64,000 nt of DNA from Lamellibrachia satsuma. Taxonomy: Eukaryota; Annelida; Polychaeta; Sabellida; Siboglinidae. Numbering within the stretch: the first letter of the stretch is position 1; every line of letters begins with the position of its first letter. Of the stretch, positions 38,936 through 53,214 are shown one piece after another. The position numbers and the translations under genes are program-made. The stretch covers positions 2,836,001 to 2,900,000 of the forward strand of contig BSQZ01000069.1 in the NCBI GenBank assembly GCA_033239005.1. Reading direction: 5' to 3'. The notes under the pieces were generated by a model. The model worked only from the letters and a program-made list of their open reading frames with translations. It ran no database searches and was not told the origin of the DNA.

Positions 38936-41900
38936 ATGACCATTTTCAGGTCAGTGATTGAATGGTTGCCAGTGCTCACATACGGTGCTGCTATCGCCGG
39001 GCATACAGTGTTCACACAGTGGAGAGCGGTGACGATCAACATTACAGGTCAGTATCTCAAGTTTTAGTTTATTACGGCAATGTGTTTGCTAATGCTATGT
39101 TATTGTGTGTGCAGTTGTGCTATAACTCCTCATATGCAACTGATTTGACAGGAGAGTTGCAGCTACAGTAAAAAGGCGATAAATGTGAGCGAAAATTGTG
39201 TTTTAGAATACCGCAAAGATAGGCCGAAGACATAGGGAATGGTTGTTACAGTGGACCGCTCCTTGGAAATTTCACATATCAAACTAACTACAATATGGAA
39301 TATCATTGGTACGGCAACATGGCATCTACCATACGTTTATTAAAAGTGACATTATTGTATCAACTAGCCCCTGTCTCCCGTATTCCTGAAATGCGTTGGT
39401 GACTTACCAGTCCGTTGTAGCAGAACACGTTTTGACCGAGTGCCACCTCTAATTATACTCTCTGCTGTTGCACGATATACTAGCTGTGGGCATTCGTGCG
39501 TACGTGAGTATACGTCTTCTCAGTTCTTCATGATGTTACTATCTCCGAATTATTTTATGTATATATTTTTTTAATGATTATATGGTTCTGTTTAGTTCTG
39601 GACAAGACTTAGTGGTTCTCACATCGACATTATGCAACACAGAATCATGAGATCTGCCTTGTGTACGTATCTGGTTTACTGCACTTTGGTCAGCCAGACT
39701 GGAGGCCAGCCAACCACTAGTATTTATGCGGCGGATGATGACAACAGCCGCCAATTATCGGTCATGGAGTAGACACATGTCATGCTGATGTCTATCGCCA
39801 TAAGGCTGGAGGAGCAAAACGAAGGTAATGTGTGTGCGTGTGTGCGTGAGCGCGCGCGCGGGTGGGCGTGTGGGAAAACAATTACTTCAAGCAACTATTC
39901 ATATGGGCTAAGAAAAGGTGATATTTAATGAGAAGACAACTATGTTAACATTTAAGAACAATCCTTGAGACATTTCAATATCTATAAATAATGCAATATC
40001 TCGAAAAACTACTGAACCGATTTAAAAAAACACTGTGACCAATTTATCAGACAAGGTTTATTCTATGAAAAAAATTAACTCAATTAACTTTTTATGGTTA
40101 TGCTTGGGTATGTGTTAGATATAGGGTTGGGGCTAGAGATTCATGGGTGCTGGCGAAGTTGTACTGCTACGTGACACTCCAGTAACGCAAAAGTTACACA
40201 AGGTAGGATCGATATTGACCGGTTGTGTTTCAATAAGTCTGGGTCACGGTTAGGTTTCTTGAGTAGACCAAAGCGTGTTTGAACTTGGCTGGAACAGATT
40301 CAGACACGAGCGGCATGTCAATCTTGCATGGTCGAGGCTAATGTCGGCGCAATAATGTCAATGCTGGCTTCCACAAGTGAACAAGGAAGTGGATCTAGTG
40401 CACTTGATTTCGTTGTATGTTTCCGTACTACAAAGAGTGCATAGCGTCTGTTGTGATGCCGGAAGCCGCAATGACTGTGCACGAATGTTCGCAGAGCATG
40501 TCCATATTGTTGACAGTTTCTAGGCGTCTTTTCAAGCTAAAATATTGCGAATACGGTACTCGAGTGTGCGTACGAGCATGTGTGCGTGCGTGCATGCGTG
40601 GGTGCGTGCGTGCGTAGGTGTTGCTACATGACTCACACAAACCCGTGTAGACCCATGCAGATCTGGTTGTCAGAGCGGTTTATTGTTCGTAAATTTGATA
40701 TAAGCATTGCGTGGCTTGCTTTGTTGAGGTTCTTTGGTGATATTGGCATTCGTATTTGATTTTGTGAAGCGTTGCACGTCAGTTGTATGATGATTGTATG
40801 TCCGATGAGTGTATGGTATTATGTTAGAATGTACGGTTCTGTCGAAATGCCACAAGCCCGTCATCAACGTTTTGAAAAGAGGGGTTCGGACATGCACAAT
40901 CAACTGGGGATTTCTGGGATGCTTTCTGAAAAAAAAATCACAGTTAGAGCAAATTCTCTCAAAAAGGGCGGTTCGTTCGAACCTCAACCCAACTACCCTG
41001 AGGACGGGAATGCGCCACCTACCTCGGTAGCCGCGTCTAGAGGACAGCCTTGCGGCAATGCCGAGTTCTGTCTGGGGCCTCCTTTCAATGACATTCAGGC
41101 GTGACGCATTTGAATGTTCAAACAGCCACCGCAAAACAAATGGATTTTTTTAAAAATCGGTAGAAAAAAATATTCGGCAGCGTTCAACTTCCTGCTGTAT
41201 TCCAGGTATCATTATGTCCACGCACGTATGCTATATTATCAGCAAGCAGTCACAGCTTCTACCATAAGAACTTTTTAGACTACCTCCCTCCCAGTCTACA
41301 TATCATTATGAAGTCTCCAAGAACGTTGTTAAACCAACATTTCACAAACTTATGGTATATAATAGACGTGTTTACGTTATGTTACCCTTGGAGAACATCT
41401 CGCACACTGCAGCATAACAAATCAATACTTTTTGCAGTACAAATTTGAAGGTGTTCTTAACAATTATAAATCTCGCTGTGGTAAATAAACTATAACTTAC
41501 CCAAATAAGGCAACATGTTGACAATTCATTTGCAAGGAGCCAGTGATATCAATAACTGTATGACAGTACGTAAATGTATCATTTTACTGACTGGTTTTCA
41601 TTGTTATATGTTTGCTTTCTCAGATGAGACAAGTGTGTTTCTCAAACGCATGTATTTGCATATATACATGCATATCTGTAATCATATATAACATGTTTCG
41701 ATTGTAGCAGTGTTACGGCTGTGGAGCACATATGTACATGTAGAAAACGGAACGTGTTTTGAAGGTATCAAATGTCTACAGGCCAACGACGGAAAACGTT
41801 CATGTTACAAGTTTATGCGGTCGCAAGTAAATTGGTCCCAGGCACGGAAACGGAAATACTATTATGTTCTCAATGAGAGGGCAGACCTTGTCTCAATTGA

Positions 41901-41994
41901 GTCTGAAGAAGAAGTGATATTCCTGGCCAACGCCTTTCATGATTTGTACGGGGCTATCCATAAAATGCGTCAGGCTATTTTTGACTTTTTTTGA
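38936..41994 (+). CDS. C-type lectin-like gene, two exons visible (38936-39047, 41708-41994)
   Basis: Exon 1 starts in an excellent context (CCACCATGA) and encodes MTIFRSVIEWLPVLTYGAAI then AGHTVFTQWRAVTINIT, a likely signal peptide. It ends ACAG|gtcagt in phase 1. Exon 2 follows cgattgtag, accepts phase 1 and reads NGTCFEGIKCLQANDGKRSC, YKFMRSQVNWSQARKRK, then RADLVSIESEEEVIFLANAF. The motif 'CYKF......W..A...C....A.LVSIES..E..FL' is the N-terminal half of a C-type lectin domain. C-type lectins bind sugars or proteins outside the cell. The Cys normally after 'WSQARKR' is replaced by KYYY. The C-terminal half (WIG, the QPD/EPN calcium loop and last cysteines) was not found; the frame runs to a stop at 41994. 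Either later exons were missed or this is a broken copy. Confidence 0.65.
39050..41705. other. Intron of lectin-like gene
   Basis: Contains short GCGT/GTGC tracts (about 39835-39870 and 40570-40615) and open frames of about 110-150 codons on both strands at 40670-41134 with no recognised domain. No element was identified. Confidence 0.35.
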
Positions 41995-42369
41995 GACCCC
42001 ACCCTACTTGTCACGCGGCGTAACGCTGGCCTGTACACCCCACCTAAAAGTACGTTTGTTTTAAGAAAGACCCCCCCAACTACTATGTATACATATTTTT
42101 TTTCTCACCAAGTTGACTTTTCTCTCGGCACTACATATTTCATTGGTGCAAAACTAGCATAGCAGTCAATGCTATCAGCTTGATAGAGACAACTAGAAGC
42201 AAAAAAAAACATGTTTTAATAGCGAGCATAACGATCGCCACGACACCTCCACCATTGTAACGCTCTTGCACATTGTTGTGTTGTTTATTGTGTTTTTGTG
42301 CTTGATACACGAATTAATGAGCCAAGGGCTGCCAACTTACTTAAGTGCATAGGACATACATTCCGTTTT

Positions 42370-42720
42370 ATCTATGGCATTGTATCTCGGCTGTCAAAAG
42401 CGGGAGCCCAGTGCCATTCCTGATCTGCTCACTCTATCTCTTCCGTGGCCTTCCTTTTTCTGCTGTCCTTTGAAATTTGATTTGTATGCCCAACGGTGTT
42501 GTCTCTTTCCATACGGCTAGCGTGTCCAGACTACCAGAATATGTTGTGTCTGATGACATCTGTGATGGATGTCGTCTTTGATCTTGATATTTTGTCATCC
42601 ATCTGCCCTGTAACACCAATTTCAAAAAGGGGGATTTGCTTGAAACTACGAAGCCCCCCTCCCCGACGACGAGCATGGATAGTGACTCCTGCGATCACAG
42701 CGTTAAAGCTTCTTTGCGCC
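42370..42720 (-). mobile_element. RTE-like LINE C-terminal fragment
   Basis: Minus strand reads DDKISRSKTTSITDVIRHN and, in other frames, QRTAEKGRPRKR then IRNGTGLPLLTAE. The 'KGRPRKRW...I....G..L' block matches the fragment at 3140-3325. Frameshifts separate the blocks. Confidence 0.55.
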
Positions 42721-42899
42721 ATAGATGGCTACTGGCATATCGACATGTCAAAACGGTTAATTGTGCGTCGCTGTGCTAACAATAATATTACAAGCATTCA
42801 GTTCTTTTTCTTACCTTCGGGAACTTAGTTTTAACTGGTTGTTAACCGGTTAACGATGTGCGTTTTTTTAATTGCTCTTTGAAACTGACCATACGCGTC

Positions 42900-43212
<313 letters not shown>

Positions 43213-43389
43213 ATAATTGATTTGGTAGTTGGCTGACCCAACGTTGGTAAATGATTCCGACGTTGCCAACATATTGACCCGACGCTGGCCCGGGTGGATT
43301 TAATTAAATTCCTCAATTTTATACAACAATATTGTAAATTGTTACATCAACCAAATATGATGCTAACCATTTATACATTTTAGACGGAT

Positions 43390-43610
43390 GTGGCAGTAGT
43401 GGATAATTGGAGAATAATAGTAACGCTAACATTGGAAGTGATATTGGGTGTCGAATTGGATGTCACATTGGATGTCACATTGTGGTGTTTAATAGGGTAA
43501 TACTAATGACGCTAACATTCAATGTGATATTGTATGTGACTTTGGATGTTGCATTGCGATGCATGTGACTTTGGATGTGAAGTTGAACGTGACACTGGAT
43601 GGTACATTAC
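43390..43610. repeat. Degenerate short repeat of TTGGATGTGACA-type units
   Basis: TTGGATGTCACA, TTGGATGTGAAG, TTGTATGTGACT and similar 12-mers recur irregularly. An old, decayed minisatellite. Confidence 0.6.
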
Positions 43611-44221
43611 TGCTACTCCTACTTCTACTACAACAGGCGAAATAATCATGATATGTTGTAAACGCATTACAATTAAGATATGATATTTTTGCTATATGTG
43701 ACATGTCGTGTTCTTAAATAATTAGTTTTTTTCATATTATCATTGTGTTATATTTTTATATGTATTTGTTTTATTCTGAATGGACTTTGTCCTGATTTAC
43801 GGCGCTATGTTAATACCAGTTGCTCTTTAAATACAGTAATTTCGTTAGCACCAGTATTGACGCATAATTTAAAGCGTACTGTTGAATCTAATAAAAATGA
43901 CCTAAAAAAATATTATTACTTTGTCACAAAGTGTGTTACTATTATGTATCTGTTGATACCACTGATTTCTTTTAGAGATCAGCGGTTGTTACCTCCCGTA
44001 ATCAGTATTAAGTTAAACACAAAATAAGACACATGCGCGTGCAGCATATAACGAATTCTTCAGGAAAAGTAGCGTGTTTTTAGTCAGCATTATTCAGATT
44101 ATTAAAACAGCATCACACCCAGACATCACTCAATATTAATACATCACCATTTATTTAATTTACAATAACTTCAGCTTATAAAATGTTACTAGTCGCAGTA
44201 CACACGCACACGCACACATAT

Positions 44222-44262
44222 ATAATAATAATAAGTACACTTATATAGCGCACTTAAAAAAT
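44222..44262 (-). mobile_element. SINE/LINE 3' tail remnant
   Basis: The minus strand reads AAGTGCGCTATATAAGTGTA followed by a (TTA)n-like tail. It shares GCGCTATATAAG with the SINE at 53337-53651. Confidence 0.55.
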
Positions 44263-44313
44263 ACATAGTTTATGAAATTAATGAGTTAAATAAATTAGGT
44301 AAACATGATGGAC

Positions 44314-44465
<152 letters not shown>

Positions 44466-44689
44466 AAATATATGAGGAACTATTTAGCAAATATAGAATA
44501 ACACACTGTATAATAAGACAACAGTGGAATGTTGACATATTTTAAAATGTGAAATTGGGTGCATCGTTGATTCGTTGGTAAACTTAATTATGGAGCAACA
44601 TTTATATTGTGAACTCAGGGAAAAATAATTTAGGGGACATTTTCAATGGAGCAAAACCCAGTGTGGCCACATTTCAAAAATCATGAATC

Positions 44690-45600
44690 CAGTCTTATTT
44701 TAAAGATATTGGTATGTAATTTGTGTGCCAAATTTCACGATCCATTCATAATTACTGGTGAACTTAATTCTTCAGTGACGCATGATTTTAGCACTCACGG
44801 GGCATTCACGAGCACACAACCAAGTGCTACACCACAATGTTAATATGATTAGTGATTCTTCAAACGAGTGTAGGAGTATAGTAAATAAGAAAAAAGGATT
44901 AACTATTATGGTAGAAGATACTGACCTTCACATAATTGGTATTATCGAATCATGGGCCAACACAGATATAACAGATGCTGAATTAGGATTGACAGGATAC
45001 ATAATGTTTAGGAGAGATCGAATAGGAAGAAGGGGAGGGGGAATTATTTTATATGTTAAATAATCTATTCAGGCTGATGAAATAAAATTAGAAAATGAAG
45101 CAGATTGCGATGAACCTGTTTGGTGTAAAATAGTTTCAGGAAATACAAAATTAACTATTGGATTAGTTTACCGAAGTCCAAACATAAACGAAGGGGATAA
45201 CACAAAATGCTATAAAGGAAGTTAGTAAAGGGGAATGTATCATAATGGGAGATTTTAGTCATGGACACATACAATGGAAATCTTTAGAGAGTACAGGGGG
45301 TGAGGACCAAATACCCAAATAAAAAAAATAAATGTTAGCTTTCTTTTCCACACTAGTTTCGGAGATATAGGCATATTAAATTAAACTGGTCTCACTTTAA
45401 AGCTAGTGATTTGTAGTTTATGTGTGCAGAATTTCATGATCCATTTGGAAATCTGTGATGGTGAACTATATTCTTCAACTGTGCACGATTTTAACACCAA
45501 CGAACCATTCACGTGCACATACCACAATGTTGATATAATTCATGATTCTTCAAACTGGTGTCGTCTCAATGCTATTACTATAGGTTATGTGTCCTAACTG
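44690..45600. repeat. Imperfect direct repeat flanking the LINE endonuclease piece
   Basis: 44696-44880 and 45396-45580 are alignable: TTTGTGTGCCAAATTTCACG vs TTATGTGTGCAGAATTTCAT, GGTGAACTTAATTCTTCA vs GGTGAACTATATTCTTCA, CACAATGTTAATATGATTAG vs CACAATGTTGATATAATTCA, GATTCTTCAAAC in both. The first copy runs into the LINE, the second does not. Confidence 0.75.
44840..45330 (+). mobile_element. Family-B LINE fragment (endonuclease N-terminal part)
   Basis: Reads LTIMVEDTDLHIIGIIESWA, NTDITDAELGLTGYIMFRRD, GRRGGGIILYVK, then after a stop SIQADEIKLENEADCDEPVW and TIGLVYRSPNINEGDN. It overlaps 13070-13350 of the longer family-B copy and stops shortly after the GGDFN-equivalent region. The stop between VK and SIQA is shared with that copy. 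Confidence 0.88.
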
Positions 45601-45749
45601 TCATCTTTATTAGGACATTTCTTCATGATGAACTTTTTCTGTCAACAGTTGATTTTACATCAAATCATTATATAGTTCAGACTCTATGTCTTCACATCTC
45701 TTAAATATTTATACAAGATATTCCCCAAATGTCACACGTTAACTTCCTA

Positions 45750-46720
45750 CTCTTAGTAGCTTCTGAGAAAACAATATTTTATGACGTTAGATATCCGTAA
45801 TGTAATTTTAGGAAAGTTTGAGTACTGATAAGTAAGTGGAGCAAAATAAATTATAAAATAAAAATGATGACATAAAAAGGTACAACAAAAATAAATCAGA
45901 ACATTTATTAAACTTACTTGCTGAACAAGGAACACTGTAAATGACTTGGGGACTAAGAACCGCTGCACTAGAAGGTCACAAAGCTATTAATCTCAGAAAC
46001 TACTTGGAGTAGGAAGCAAACATTTGGATTTAGACTTACGTCGCCCGCTAGCAGTAGAGTTATTGCTAATTTAAATGTAGGCGTAGAGCGGGGGATTGGC
46101 AGTAACTTGCGATTAAAACAAAGGTTAAGACATAACAAGCTGTGTATAAAGGACAAATAATTTTGTATTATCGTAGGTTGGGGAAATGTTGAGATGACAG
46201 CCGACCGTTGGAGGGTAAGTGGCATCCATAGGGCAAAATCATCACCTCTCGAAGCCACTGAACATGATACAAATAAAACACACAAAAGATATAGCGGCGG
46301 CGACATTATCTTAATAATAGTCTATTGTCCTCAAATGATGAAAAATGTATAAAAAGATAGCAATATATATCACCTAAAAATGACGGTTTAACATCGGCAA
46401 TAAAATAAACTGTAAAAACCTTTCGCGCTCAGCATAGGTCAACAGCTAAAACCGTATAGGCACCGTAATGGTAGATGCAGAGTGACAATTAAGACGTTGT
46501 GCCCGTACAAATAATTTTGAGAGGTCTTCACTCCATGGCAACACTGGGTATAAAAGAACGTCTTGTTGAAATAGCCTTATTAGTATAAAGTTAATAAGGG
46601 TCTATCCTTGCCTTTTAGTTTGCTGAGAACCCAGCCGGGGCGAACAATATAGGGCGAGGTCCGTCCGACGAACCGAAACTGTATTATCGCCCTGTCAATC
46701 GTAAACACTCATAAGTTGCA
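45750..46720 (-). mobile_element. CR1/L2-type LINE 5' end with 2A-like motif
   Basis: Minus strand from 46306 reads MSPPLYLLCVLFVSCS and later LLPIPRSTPTFKLAITLLLA then GDVSLNPNVCFLLQ. LINE open reading frames of this group often begin with a short hydrophobic leader ending GDVxLNPGP, a 2A-like sequence. Here the final NPGP is changed to NPNV. Sequence on to about 45750 is a broken continuation. The 5' UTR may extend to about 46720, but its limit is uncertain. Confidence 0.6.
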
Positions 46721-46724
46721 GGGA

Positions 46725-47640
46725 TAAAAGTTGAAAAAATATTTGATAAAACAGTTGTCATAGTACAAGAAGATACAAAAGACGTTACATCCGCAAGTAT
46801 AGATTAGCAACAGAAAGAAGAAATTGTCTTAAAACAGACGACATCATAAACGGTACAAACTTCTGCGCATCCTAGCGACTGATCTTGATTGGTCAGAAGA
46901 CAAACTGGGAAACCCCTAGTTAGCCAGAAAACCACATTGGACAAATTGAGACAGAAGCAAAATTGGCATGAATTGTGTTTTTTATTATTTTATAGCAACT
47001 GATGTTATTAAATGTGTAAACAATGACAAGTAAAGTGCTTTGAATGATGCCTTCCATCAACTCAAGTTCATAGACTTATAAAAAATAGCAGTCCACTTGC
47101 ATCTAATCGGCAATTTTACCAACATAAATGTGAGTGTAACTTTTAATGAAATTGAAGGTTAAATTTCCTGAATTGGTGTGAGGTTAAATAATTTTATTGG
47201 GAAATATCGTAATTAATGGTAATGTAACTAGCTTTTTAAAGTTAATTGTTCCTTGTCTGGTATACACACACTACACACTCCCTTAAATTCAATACAACAC
47301 TTGCACTGACAATTTGGTGCCCTCTAGTTAAGTTTTATAAAGTGTTTGTACGTTTTAGTTGCGTCAGCCGAATATGTTATTATCTCAATAATGTGTCATT
47401 ATGCCCATTTTGTGGAATTGCCTGTATGTTTGAGGTATTTTCAAGAATGTTTTTGTAAGGTGGCAGTAATGTGGGTTTCTCAAGTGTCATGAATACAACA
47501 TTGCATTAATCAGCATGACTCATTGTTAAAACATAAGTTCTTAGCCAACCACTGGGTTCAAATTGCAAATTATCTATGCATATTTTATATTTGAATGTTT
47601 TTATTTGTAAGAAAACATGTTTGAACACAGTAGATTATAT
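46725..47640. other. No recognisable gene
   Basis: Nothing identified apart from short AT-rich frames. Confidence 0.4.
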
Positions 47641-47661
47641 ATTTTTTATTTTACATTTCAG

Positions 47662-47902
47662 TATCGCTGCAGCAGATGAACTTTGGGTTGAGGAAACACA
47701 TTGTCTTCAACTCTTGTTTGAAGACCGTTTTCACAGTGTGTATATAGCATGTAGAATTCCCTGCATCATCGCACTGAATACGGTTGTGGGTACACTTGAT
47801 GTGAGAGAGCAATCTTTCATGAACATGATCTTATATGGGCAAGGCAGCATAGAACTGAAAACATACCTACCGACAAGTGAGGATCAAGTGACAATTTCAT
47901 AG
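47662..47902 (+). CDS. Possible terminal exon of unknown gene
   Basis: A good acceptor (ttttattttacatttcag) opens a phase-2 frame that reads IAAADELWVEETHCLQLLFE, DRFHSVYIACRIPCIIALNT, VVGTLDVREQSFMNMILYG and ends at TAG 47900-47902. A polyadenylation signal AATAAA lies at 47954-47959, 52 bp later. Composition suits a real exon better than the surrounding AT-rich DNA. I recognise no family and found no upstream exon. Confidence 0.4.
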
Positions 47903-47953
47903 GCATAATTTTAACATGTATCAATTAAATGTATTTCTAACTGTTGAGTTCAT

Positions 47954-47959
47954 AATAAA
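47954..47959 (+). promoter_or_regulatory. AATAAA polyadenylation signal for candidate exon
   Basis: Canonical hexamer 52 bp after the stop at 47902. Common in AT-rich DNA by chance. Confidence 0.35.
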
Positions 47960-49250
47960 CATCGTATTTACTGAATATTCTATTATTAATTTGTAGAATA
48001 TTATCTTGTCATGATTTGTCTAATTTCGAAAGAAAAGCGGATGCTGAGCTGCCCTGAGTGGATTTTGTTAGTCATCTCATGCTTGTTCCATAAACTTAGG
48101 GGATGCAAAGATTGTTAGATGTTTCTTATATTCAAGGATGTTACACTGACAACGATATACTCTTTAGTAGAGTAAGGTCTCAGGTAATGTTCTTTGATTG
48201 ATATTAAGCTTGATGACGTATTATTGAATGTAATTATGAATATCTCGGACATATAATTTGTGATGAAAATTATATCAAATACAAAGAAGTCTTTAGTGGA
48301 GATGTAATATTGTTTCTACTTCTGTACAACGACAGTGAAGATTAAGCTCTTCGCAACTTAATTATATTGCAGTAAATTCCATACAGTGTATTTTTGTTCA
48401 TTGTGGGCTAATTATAGAAAAGCCAGTTGTGCAGCTTTTTATCGTTTCTTATTACATTGCATTTATCATTTTGCACAGCCTATCGAGATGAAATGTAGTG
48501 TTAGTCTTATGCTTGCTATCAAACATTGATTGTTGTAATATTCAGATTATAAAAAAGTATTAGTGCAAGCTGTTTTATGCAGGATAACTGCATCCACGAA
48601 TAACTTTGTTCAAAGTACTGGAAATAGGTATGTGTACAACTCCTCTGTACTTTGCATGAAATGGGTACTTGCAGTTTATACACTTTTGTAATCTAGTACA
48701 GTGTAGTATTGTTACATGTTTAATTGTTATGTTGACATGGTGTATATTGCTGTACTGTTTTGTATGACATAAATGACCGATTGAATTTATGACTGATTGA
48801 TCCCACCTGACCACCTCAAGAAAGTGAAACTGGATTGTGTAGACCTGTAGTATTCATGCAACAAGGCAGTTGGAATAAAAACAATTTCAATGAAAGAACA
48901 AACAATGTCAGTGGCATGTTTACTTCGATGATTTATTAAAACAACTGTAGCACCATTAAAATCATTGTAGGTATTCATTTGTTAAAATATAACAGTAAAA
49001 TATGAATGACAACGCCATGACCATGGCAAGGGCATGGTGGTTTACAAGCTCAGTAACATGGGCTTATAGACATAGGCTAGGCATGGTATTTATGCACATC
49101 ATTTTGCACAAGCTAACACGCTTACTAGCCAGTTTTGATATATATATATTTCCACTACTTAACGAATGACACAAAATTGAGCGTAAACGAAATTTCAAAT
49201 TTATCACTGTGGTATACTTGACAACCCTAGCGGATTTGTTGTTAAACTCC
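47960..49250. other. No recognisable gene
   Basis: AT-rich, with no long frames and no clear repeats. Confidence 0.4.
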
Positions 49251-49289
49251 CAGAAAAAGAAGAAAATCCCGGATTGTAGGTTTGTTGTG

Positions 49290-49475
49290 CAGTTTGAAGT
49301 TTCTGGTGAGCCTCAATGGGAGGTTCCAACGGGGTGGAGTTGGAGGTTTTTGGTGACCATCAAGGCCCTTCAAGGGGGTGCATTTGGATTTCCCAAGGGG
49401 GTGTAGTTAGAGGATTTTCGTGAGCCTCAAGGGGGTGCAGTTGGAGGCTTTTGGTGGGCCTGAAATCTCCTGGAC
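49290..49475. repeat. Degenerate tandem repeat, about 45-bp unit
   Basis: GGGGTGCAGTTGGAGG, TTTTGGTGAGCCTCAA and close variants recur three to four times with substitutions and indels. Confidence 0.7.
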
Positions 49476-50211
49476 TTCGAAACTCAAGTTTTCAAGTATA
49501 CTACGGATTATTGCTATAGGTACGTAAACATGTCGTATCTATCGCTCAGCAGACTTATATTACAAGACAACATTTTACGAATCCATTAATAATTTAGGAC
49601 AGGATTAATGGTCATATACCATCCGATGTGGTCGCAAACCGAATTCGTTTCGAAGAATCAATCCACACAGCCAAGCCCAAGGTCAGACTAGGAAGTGTCC
49701 GAGACCGAATGACCATCCGCGTATTTCCGTAATTATCTAATTGCATATTAAATAATTAATAGCATGACAATATAATATACTTTTCACTTACTATAATTAT
49801 ATTCATATAATGTATAATATACTAAATGTTCATAGTGTAAACACTCCGGTAATTCCTATGGGTTAGCAAATTGATAATAACCACATACATTATTTTTTAT
49901 GTTGTCCTCTTCCAATAAATCGTCCACGCATAAAATACTGTTCTGTCCGCGATACCGTCGACGGCCCCATTATCACTCTTTATGATTGTATTAAATGTCA
50001 TTGTTTTTGTTTTATCGTATTGAGACATTCCGTGTTCAAGCAGAACTTTACTGGTATCGGCCTTCGACTTCGTTTGCATTTCGCGTTTTTAGGTGTTACT
50101 ACCACAAAAAAGGCTAACAATATATATATATATATATATAACTTCCGGTTTCGCTCCGGTCTGCGTAAGTCGGCATCTGTGCATAAAGTTTTTAAGCAGA
50201 CCGCATTTTTG

Positions 50212-51062
<851 letters not shown>

Positions 51063-51754
51063 TGTGTGTTGAAAATATGAAGAGTCGCTTTTTGGTCTAA
51101 GGCCATTAGCAAATCGACAAAGGCGATGTCTAGTGTTTCCCCTGTTCCCTACGTGTCTTTCATAAAGAGAATAACATGTCAATTGTGGATCTTCCTGCTC
51201 TAATAATTACGTTCCCAATAAAGACGGAGATTTGGCAGTAAGTGGGAGGTGTGGCGGTTGTTCTTAAAAGTAGTGGGAGGTGGCATATTAGTCCAGAAAA
51301 AAGTGGAAGGTGAAATGTGGAGGCCCCTGCCACACCCGTCAGCAAGGGAAACAAAAGGCCTCCGCCACGATGTTTTACTGTAGTACTACTAATGTAACAA
51401 CAATAACAACAACAACTACTATCTAATACTAATGATAATGCAGTAACAACAACTACTACCACCATCACCAGCGCTACCCACCTTCACGCATGTCACGAAT
51501 GTCACGCATGTTTTTCATAAATTTTTTTTATTATAAAACAAAATTTCCATCTTTTGCGAAAATTGTGTCCGTCGCAAGCGAAGGCCTTCGTTAATTATAC
51601 AGACAATATCCGCCTTTTACCGAAAAAGTTTACTTTTGAAATAAAAAGTGTCTTCACTTTCATAACTTTTGAAATAAAAAGTGTCTTCACAGATTTCCAA
51701 ATGCTTTGAACATTCTCTGAGGCCCAGGGACTTTGCAGCCTATAACTATAGTTG

Positions 51755-52440
51755 AGAAAATGGTTAAATGTTTGGCACAACCGATCGAAAGCGTCATGTT
51801 TTACTGAATAAACTAAAATTAATCAACATCGCGCTGCCAGACGGCATTCGTGTTTCAATGCACAGTTGAAGTGCCAAATTAACCATTGTGCGTTTACCTG
51901 TTGTAAGCGCAATAGTAATCGATAGGCGAGACTCCGCCGTCCTATGCATTAGTGGAATGAATGTCATCTCCACAGGCATCACCTCTTACTTTGATATTCA
52001 GTTGTTACGACGTAATGATACGTAATATTCATTACGTGTAGGTTTAGCGGATGGTTTCCCCATTATCAAAGCGCACGCTGTACAAAGTGGCGCGACAGCT
52101 CGGTCATTCACTGCACATCGCTATCTCTAAACGCCACCAGGGGCGATGCCGATGTCACAGAGACTTCCACCATTACTGTTTCTGGAGTAACGTTTACCCG
52201 AATAATTTATATGTTGATCACATACATCACACCATTTAAAATCCTCTGAAGTAATCATTTTAAGGTCAAATAAATGTTAGTGAAATCACCATGGTTTGAA
52301 AAGTAAAAATAAAGAGAGCATAACATTGTGATTAATGTGCGGTAGTTCAGCTGTACATTAAAAAATATTGTTCTTGGCAAAATTGAAAATATGCTTCAAA
52401 AGTACGCATTCAGTAGACTAACACGGGTAATTCAATTGAA
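51755..52440 (-). repeat. Dispersed repeat D, copy 2 (inverted relative to copy 1)
   Basis: Reverse complement matches 10410-11090 over about 600 bp. Examples: CCAGAAACAGTAATGGTGGA, CTCTGTGACATCGGCATCGC and GAACTACCGCACATTAATCA, identical or nearly so. The block around CAACCGATCGAAAGCGTC (about 51778) recurs at about 52645. Confidence 0.85.
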
Positions 52441-52619
52441 GAAAAGAACAGTGAGCATGTTTTGAATTTCATTTCATTACGACACTTTTCCGAGACCGAG
52501 CCCTTCAATCAAGCAGCGGGGAATATCACCTCGACGTCCATAGATTGACAGTAATGTACTATTAATGCTACCGCAGCCGGTATTACTGCCATCACCACTA
52601 CAACACGAATACTGAAAAA

Positions 52620-52851
52620 CGATTTAAGTAAATATTTTCTATCAACCGATCGAAAGCGTCTCGAAAGTTATACCGAATAAACTCGGCACACATCGCATTA
52701 CCAGACTGCATTCGTGTTTCATTACACAGTTAATGTGCGAATTAATCATGCATGATGCAGCGCTAAAGTAATTGATAGTCGAGGCTCTGTCGTCCCATCC
52801 ATTAATCGAATGAATATCGTGTCCGGAGATATCACCGCAAACTCTGATATT

Positions 52852-52855
<4 letters not shown>
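52620..52855 (-). repeat. Dispersed repeat D, copy 3 (partial)
   Basis: Same orientation as copy 2: CAACCGATCGAAAGCGTC, GCATTCGTGTTTCA, TAATTGATAGTCGAGGCTC and GAATGAATATCGTGTCC align with 51778-52010. It is cut off at an AT tract, exactly where TTTGATATTCA of copy 2 ends. Confidence 0.8.
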
Positions 52856-53198
<343 letters not shown>

Positions 53199-53214
53199 CT
53201 CTTTATTATTGTAA

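Noticed and set aside
40670..41134. Overlapping 110- and 154-codon frames on both strands
   Set aside because: No domain, no start or splice support, and both strands open; probably chance in a GC-richer patch of the lectin intron.
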